Source: an uncultured Collinsella sp.
GTDB taxonomy: Bacteria; Actinomycetota; Coriobacteriia; Coriobacteriales; Coriobacteriaceae
Reading direction: 5' to 3'
DNA length: 10,560 nt
Assembly (NCBI GenBank): GCA_900550835.1
Contig: URTP01000070.1
Coordinates: 1 to 10,560 of the forward strand
Part shown: one piece after another, positions 7,037 to 10,560 of the stretch
Layout: every line of letters begins with the position of its first letter
How positions within the stretch are numbered: the first letter of the stretch is position 1
Position numbers and translations under genes: made by a program
The notes under the pieces: generated by a model
The model's input: the letters and a program-made list of their open reading frames with translations, nothing else
Told to the model about the DNA's origin: nothing
Databases searched by the model: none

Positions 7037-8350
7037 ATGAAGCTCACTATAGAATCGATGACCTACGGCGCCGACGGGCTGGCGCACGCCGACAACGGCA
7101 AAGCCGTCTTTGTGCAGGGTGCCGTGGCAGGCGACACCGTCGAGGCCGAGGTCGTACAGGACGGCAAGTCGTTCATGCGCGCCCGCACCACCGAGATTCT
7201 GGAGCCGAGCCCCGATCGCATTCAGCCCCCCTGCCCCTACGTGGGCATCTGCGGCGGCTGCTCGTGGGGCAATCTCTCACGCACGGCACAGCTCGCCGCC
7301 AAGGAGCAAAACCTGCGCTCCACGCTCGAGCGCATCGGCAAGTTCGCTCCTGAGCAGGTCGATGAGTTGGTGCAGCCCATCTGCCACACCAAGGACGACT
7401 GGGGCTACCGCAATAAAATCGAGCTCGAACCGACCGTCGTCAACGGTCGCGTGCGCCTTGGCATGCACGGTGTCGACCCCAGCAAAATCGTGACCGTCGA
7501 TGCGTGCCCGCTGTTCGATAAACGTTTTCCCAAGGCGCTCAAATCGGTCGTCGGCGCACTCAACTATCTAAGCGGCAGCCATGACTTAGGGCTCGAACGC
7601 GTGGGCATTCGCGCATCGCGCCGCACCAAGGCGCTCGAGGTTGCACTCTGGACGCCCACGGGCTCTTTTCCGCGCTCGCAAGTCTCCCGCGTGCTGGCGG
7701 TCGCCGCTCATCCCACGAGCATCGTGCGTGTGATGAGCAAGGGCGAAAAGAAGGCCCGCCGTGTCTCCAAGGTCGAAATGCTCGCCGGAGAGGGCTCATG
7801 GACCGAGAATATCGCCGAGGGTCAGATGCGCTTGTCTGCCCCGTCTTTTTTCCAAGTCAACACCAAGGGTGCTGAGATTTTGATCGAGCTTGTCATGGAA
7901 GCGCTCGACCCGCAAGAAGACGAGCTTGCCGTGGACCTGTACTGCGGCGCCGGAACCTTTACCCTGCCGCTCGCCCGCCGCTGCGACTTCGTCGCCGCCG
8001 TCGAGGCCTACGGCCCGGCCGTGCGCGACCTGCGCCGTAACCTCGAGATCAACAAGCTCGATAACGTCGACGTCATTGGCGGCGATGCCGTGCGCGAGTT
8101 CCCCGACCAGGATGCCGACGTCTTGGTGGTCGACCCGCCGCGTGCGGGACTCGCCCCGGAGGCCATCGACCTCATCACCAGCACGAGCGCCCGCGATGTC
8201 GCCTATGTGAGCTGTGATCCGGCTACCTTGGCACGCGATCTCAAACGCTTTGCCGAGGAAGGCACCTTCTCCCCCGTCAAAATCACGCCGGTCGATCTGT
8301 TCCCGCAAACGTTCCACTGCGAAACCGTCGTCCACCTCAAGCGCAACTAA
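7037..8350 (+). CDS. rlmD: 23S rRNA uracil-C5 methyltransferase, RlmD/RumA type
   Basis: 437 residues. The protein is a SAM-dependent 5-methyluridine RNA methyltransferase of the TrmA/RumA family. The first 60 or so residues form a TRAM-like RNA-binding domain (GADGLAH, GAVAGDTVEAEV). A 4Fe-4S cluster is predicted from Cys66, Cys72, Cys75 (CPYVGICGGC) and Cys157 (DACPLF). The C-terminal Rossmann methyltransferase has the SAM motif VDLYCGAGTFTLPLA from residue 299, DPPRAGL from Asp366, the catalytic Cys393 in YVSCDPATLARDL, and HCETVVHLKR at the end. The start at 7037 (MKLTIESMTYGADG) matches how family members begin; AGG lies 6 bases upstream. An in-frame ATG at 7001 sits almost on the terminator and is rejected. 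The cluster cysteines argue against a TrmA of the E. coli type. Single enzymes in other phyla can modify both U747 and U1939, so the exact target base is unsure. Confidence 0.92.
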   Translation: MKLTIESMTYGADGLAHADNGKAVFVQGAVAGDTVEAEVVQDGKSFMRARTTEILEPSPDRIQPPCPYVGICGGCSWGNLSRTAQLAAKEQNLRSTLERIGKFAPEQVDELVQPICHTKDDWGYRNKIELEPTVVNGRVRLGMHGVDPSKIVTVDACPLFDKRFPKALKSVVGALNYLSGSHDLGLERVGIRASRRTKALEVALWTPTGSFPRSQVSRVLAVAAHPTSIVRVMSKGEKKARRVSKVEMLAGEGSWTENIAEGQMRLSAPSFFQVNTKGAEILIELVMEALDPQEDELAVDLYCGAGTFTLPLARRCDFVAAVEAYGPAVRDLRRNLEINKLDNVDVIGGDAVREFPDQDADVLVVDPPRAGLAPEAIDLITSTSARDVAYVSCDPATLARDLKRFAEEGTFSPVKITPVDLFPQTFHCETVVHLKRN

Positions 8351-8468
8351 CCACACAGCCATCGCCCGTCTCCCTACGCATGCAAAACATTGGGAAATTG
8401 AGCGTGGCAAGCATGGGCCTTCGGGGTATAAGACCGCTAATTGTATGCCGCCTATGAAAGGAACCCTC
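8351..8468 (+). promoter_or_regulatory. Spacer with a possible promoter for the DJ-1/maf pair
   Basis: No terminator follows rlmD in these 118 bases. TATAAG at 8427-8432 matches five of six bases of the -10 consensus. The best -35 at usable spacing is a weak TGGCAA (8405-8410, 16-base spacer). Read-through from rlmD is also possible. Confidence 0.3.
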
Positions 8469-9011
8469 ATGCCCAGCGTTGCCGTTCTCGCCGCCGATGG
8501 CTTTGAAACTATTGAATGCCTGACCATGGTCGACGTCATGCGTCGCGGCGGCGTGCGCGCCACGCTTGTCTCGATCATGCCCACGCGCGAGGTCGTAAGC
8601 TCGCTGCAGATTCCCGTGACCTGCGATGCGCTCTTTGACGAGATCAACTTTGACGAGTACGACTGCGTCGTGCTACCTGGCGGCCTGCCCGGCGCCACCA
8701 ACCTGCGTGCCGACCAGCGCGTCTGCGACGTGGTCTGCGAGTTCGCCGCCGCCAAACACGTCGCCGCCATCTGCGCTGCCCCGTTTATTCTGGGCGAACT
8801 CGATCTGCTCGAGGGACGCCACGCCACGTGCTTCCCCGGCTTTGAGAAGAGCTTCCCCGAGGGTGTCTATACCGGCGAGAAGGTCGCGCAAGACGGCAAC
8901 ATCATCACTGCCAGTGGTATGGCCCAGTCACTCCCCTTTGCGCTGGAGCTGCTGCGCACGCTCGCCGGCGACAAAGCCGTCGAGAAGGTCGCCGAGGGCA
9001 TCCAGCTATGA
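8469..9011 (+). CDS. DJ-1/PfpI family protein
   Basis: 180 residues, the single-domain size of the DJ-1/YajL group. It has a flavodoxin-like fold with the nucleophile elbow AAICAAP carrying Cys102, equivalent to DJ-1 Cys106. Glu13 in DGFETIE fits the conserved Glu18 that tunes that cysteine. VDVMRRGGV and VVLPGGLPGATNL are also typical. Family members are linked to oxidative stress resistance and to glyoxalase or deglycase activity, the latter disputed; the specific role here is unknown. The ATG at 8469 has AAAGGA 6 bases upstream; the ATG at 8454 would place that ribosome site inside the gene. Its stop overlaps the maf start (ATGA), indicating translational coupling. Confidence 0.9.
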   Translation: MPSVAVLAADGFETIECLTMVDVMRRGGVRATLVSIMPTREVVSSLQIPVTCDALFDEINFDEYDCVVLPGGLPGATNLRADQRVCDVVCEFAAAKHVAAICAAPFILGELDLLEGRHATCFPGFEKSFPEGVYTGEKVAQDGNIITASGMAQSLPFALELLRTLAGDKAVEKVAEGIQL

Positions 9012-9589
9012 TTTTGGCTTCGCAATCGCCACGCCGCATCGAGCTGATGCGCGAGGCAGGCTATGACATTCGCGTAATCCCCGCCGACATCGACGAGACC
9101 CCCTTTGATGGCGAAGCTCCGCTTACGCTCGTCGAGCGCTTGGCGCGCGCTAAAGCCGCTGCCGTCGCCGCCGAGCACGCCGAGCCCAACGAACTGACCG
9201 TCGCAGCCGATACCATTGTCACCTTTGACGGCCAAATTTTGGGTAAGCCCGCAAACGAGGATGAGGCACGTACCATGCTCCGCGAGCTTTCGGGCCGCAC
9301 GCACCAGGTGGCGACCGGTGTCTGCATCGTCAAGGCCGGCGACGCTACGGCTCCGCATGCTGCCGAGAGGCTGTCGTTTGTCGATGTGACCGACGTGACG
9401 TTCTATGAGCTTACCGATGACCAAATCGAGCGCTACGTCGCCTCGGGCGAACCCATGGACAAGGCCGGAGCCTACGGCATTCAGGGCACAGGCGGACGCA
9501 TGCTCGTGCACGATATTTCGGGTGACTTCTACAACGTGGTGGGCCTACCCATCGCTCGTGTCGCGCGCGCGATTCAAAAACTCTCGTAA
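9008..9589 (+). CDS. maf: Maf family nucleoside triphosphate pyrophosphatase
   Basis: 193 residues, full length. It hydrolyses non-canonical or excess nucleoside triphosphates to the monophosphate and pyrophosphate; the YhdE-like group prefers dTTP/UTP and modified pyrimidines. Signatures: SQSPRR at residues 5-10, the catalytic Asp68 in AADTIV, GKPANEDEA at 79-87, GRTHQV at 96-101, and EPMDKAGAYGIQG at 148-160. The start is fixed by the canonical MILASQSPRR N-terminus and by the 4-base overlap with the preceding stop. A short hairpin follows the stop codon. Confidence 0.95.
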   Translation: MILASQSPRRIELMREAGYDIRVIPADIDETPFDGEAPLTLVERLARAKAAAVAAEHAEPNELTVAADTIVTFDGQILGKPANEDEARTMLRELSGRTHQVATGVCIVKAGDATAPHAAERLSFVDVTDVTFYELTDDQIERYVASGEPMDKAGAYGIQGTGGRMLVHDISGDFYNVVGLPIARVARAIQKLS

Positions 9590-9597
9590 TTGCATCT

Positions 9598-9629
9598 GGC
9601 GCTGGGTATCCCCCAGCGCCTACAATTTT
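9598..9629 (+). terminator. Probable terminator after maf
   Basis: GGCGCTGGG (9598-9606) pairs perfectly with CCCAGCGCC (9612-9620) around a 5-base loop. TACAATTTT follows. The T-run is interrupted, so termination may be partial. TACAAT could also act as a -10 element, but no matching -35 was seen. Confidence 0.55.
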
Positions 9630-9630
9630 G

Positions 9631-9667
9631 CCGTACCGTACGGATCCCGACCGGGCATAAGGCCCGG
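9631..9667 (+). promoter_or_regulatory. Two short hairpins in the P1 peptidase leader
   Basis: CCGTA-CCG-TACGG (9631-9643) and CCGGGC-ATAAG-GCCCGG (9651-9667) follow the maf terminator in the 101-base gap before the peptidase. The second ends 12 bases before the AGGAG ribosome site. Function is unknown. Confidence 0.35.
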
Positions 9668-9690
9668 CGGAAAACCGATAGGAGTAAAAC

Positions 9691-10560
9691 ATGGATACAC
9701 TGCTCGAGGCCATTGACGTCTGCGATGTCGATGGCTTTTGCTTTGGCAACTATACCGACGAGGAGGCCGGCACCGGTTGCAGCGTAATCGTGGCACCCGA
9801 GGGCGCCACCGGCGGCGTTGACGTTCGCGGCGGTGCTCCAGCATCGCGCGAAACCGACCTGCTGCGACCCGAGAACACCGTCGACAAGGTCCACGCCGTC
9901 TGCCTTTCGGGCGGATCGGCCTTTGGTCTGGAGGCCGCAAGCGGCGTCGCCCGCGAGCTCGAGAGCCGCGGCATCGGCCTTCCCGTCGGCCCCACGCAGG
10001 TGCCTATCGTGTGCTCCAGCTGCATCTTCGACCTTGCCTTTGGCGATCCCACCGTGCGCCCCGACATAGAGGCCGGCATCGCCGCCGTGCGCGAGGCACT
10101 CGACAACACCCCCACCACACTCGAGCAGGGCAATGTGGGCGCCGGCACCGGCGCTACCGTAGGTAAGCTCATGGGCCCCGCCACCTGCATGAAGGCCGGC
10201 CTTGGCGCTGCCGCCGTGGCGCTCGGCCCTGTCAAGGTGGGTGCCGTGGTCTCGGTCAACGCCTGCGGCAACGTCGTCGACCCGACCACGGGCGAGTGGG
10301 TAGCCGGCATGCGCGCCGCAGCCGATAGCGACCAGATCGTCGACATGGAGCTCGCCGCTTTTGCCGCCGCCGGCTCTATGCAGATGCCGCTCGACCGCAC
10401 CAACACCACCATCAGCTGCATCGTCACCAACGTGGAACTCACTAAGGCACAAGCCACCAAGGTCTCCCAGATGGCCGCAGACGCCTACGCACACGCCATC
10501 CGTCCCACGCACACCACCAACGACGGCGACACCATCTACACCCTCGCCAGCGGCAAATTG
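9691..10560 (+). CDS. P1 family (S58, DmpA-type) peptidase, 3' end outside window
   Basis: 290 codons are visible and remain open at the right edge; the family's short form is around 310-340 residues, so most of the gene is here. N-terminal-nucleophile aminopeptidases of this family are made as one chain that cuts itself in two, exposing a Ser or Thr nucleophile. Visible family blocks: GTGCSVIVAPEGATGGVDVRGG (about residues 27-48, shown here by its ends GTGCSV and VDVRGG), VHAVCLSGGSAFGLEAASG, GNVGAGTGATVGK, and VGAVVSVNACGNVVDP. The candidate self-cleavage site is Asn238-Thr239 in NTTISCIVTN, like the Asn-Thr site of ThnT. The substrate is unknown. The ATG at 9691 has AGGAG with a 6-base spacer. 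It is separated from maf by a probable terminator. Confidence 0.9.
   Translation, partial: MDTLLEAIDVCDVDGFCFGNYTDEEAGTGCSVIVAPEGATGGVDVRGGAPASRETDLLRPENTVDKVHAVCLSGGSAFGLEAASGVARELESRGIGLPVGPTQVPIVCSSCIFDLAFGDPTVRPDIEAGIAAVREALDNTPTTLEQGNVGAGTGATVGKLMGPATCMKAGLGAAAVALGPVKVGAVVSVNACGNVVDPTTGEWVAGMRAAADSDQIVDMELAAFAAAGSMQMPLDRTNTTISCIVTNVELTKAQATKVSQMAADAYAHAIRPTHTTNDGDTIYTLASGKL

Noticed and set aside
9574..10512. A 312-codon minus-strand frame opposite the P1 peptidase
   Set aside because: It is the shadow of a gene with clear P1 peptidase motifs; Gly/Ala/Asp/His-rich with no motif.

Overview
The window is about 60% G+C in its genes, with strong C-ending codon use in part of it. It carries an arginine deiminase cluster together with ordinary housekeeping genes. 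Protein content and style suggest a gut actinobacterium of the Coriobacteriia, with Collinsella or a close relative as the best guess. This is inference from memory of the families; no search was run.

Layout. Positions 1-3963 lie on the minus strand and read arcA (3963-2722), arcB (2616-1621), then a YfcC/DcuC-superfamily antiporter (1473 to beyond position 1). Together they should import arginine, deiminate it to citrulline, and phosphorolyse citrulline to ornithine and carbamoyl phosphate, with ornithine exported by exchange. The carbamate kinase that would turn carbamoyl phosphate into ATP is not in the window. A hairpin pair separates arcA from arcB. A probable terminator plus a further leader hairpin separates arcB from the antiporter gene, so the transporter may be tuned separately.

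Positions 3964-4520 are an AT-rich divergent intergenic region of about 560 bases. It should hold the arcA promoter (minus) and the ppk1 promoter (plus), and it contains several small dyads.

Positions 4521-10560 lie on the plus strand. First comes ppk1, a polyphosphate kinase with an unusual Pro/Ala-rich C-terminal tail, closed by a strong intrinsic terminator. An iron-sulfur RlmD/RumA-type 23S rRNA uracil methyltransferase follows. Next is a two-gene unit, a DJ-1/PfpI protein and a Maf nucleotide pyrophosphatase overlapping by ATGA. A short structured gap then leads to a P1 (S58/DmpA-type) peptidase that runs off the right edge.

I found no RNA genes, insertion sequences, CRISPR arrays or prophage genes. 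The genes all belong to known families. The points worth a second look are the PPK1 tail, the RNA structures in the arc cluster, and the AT-rich divergent regulatory region. I did not find evidence of a wholly new system.
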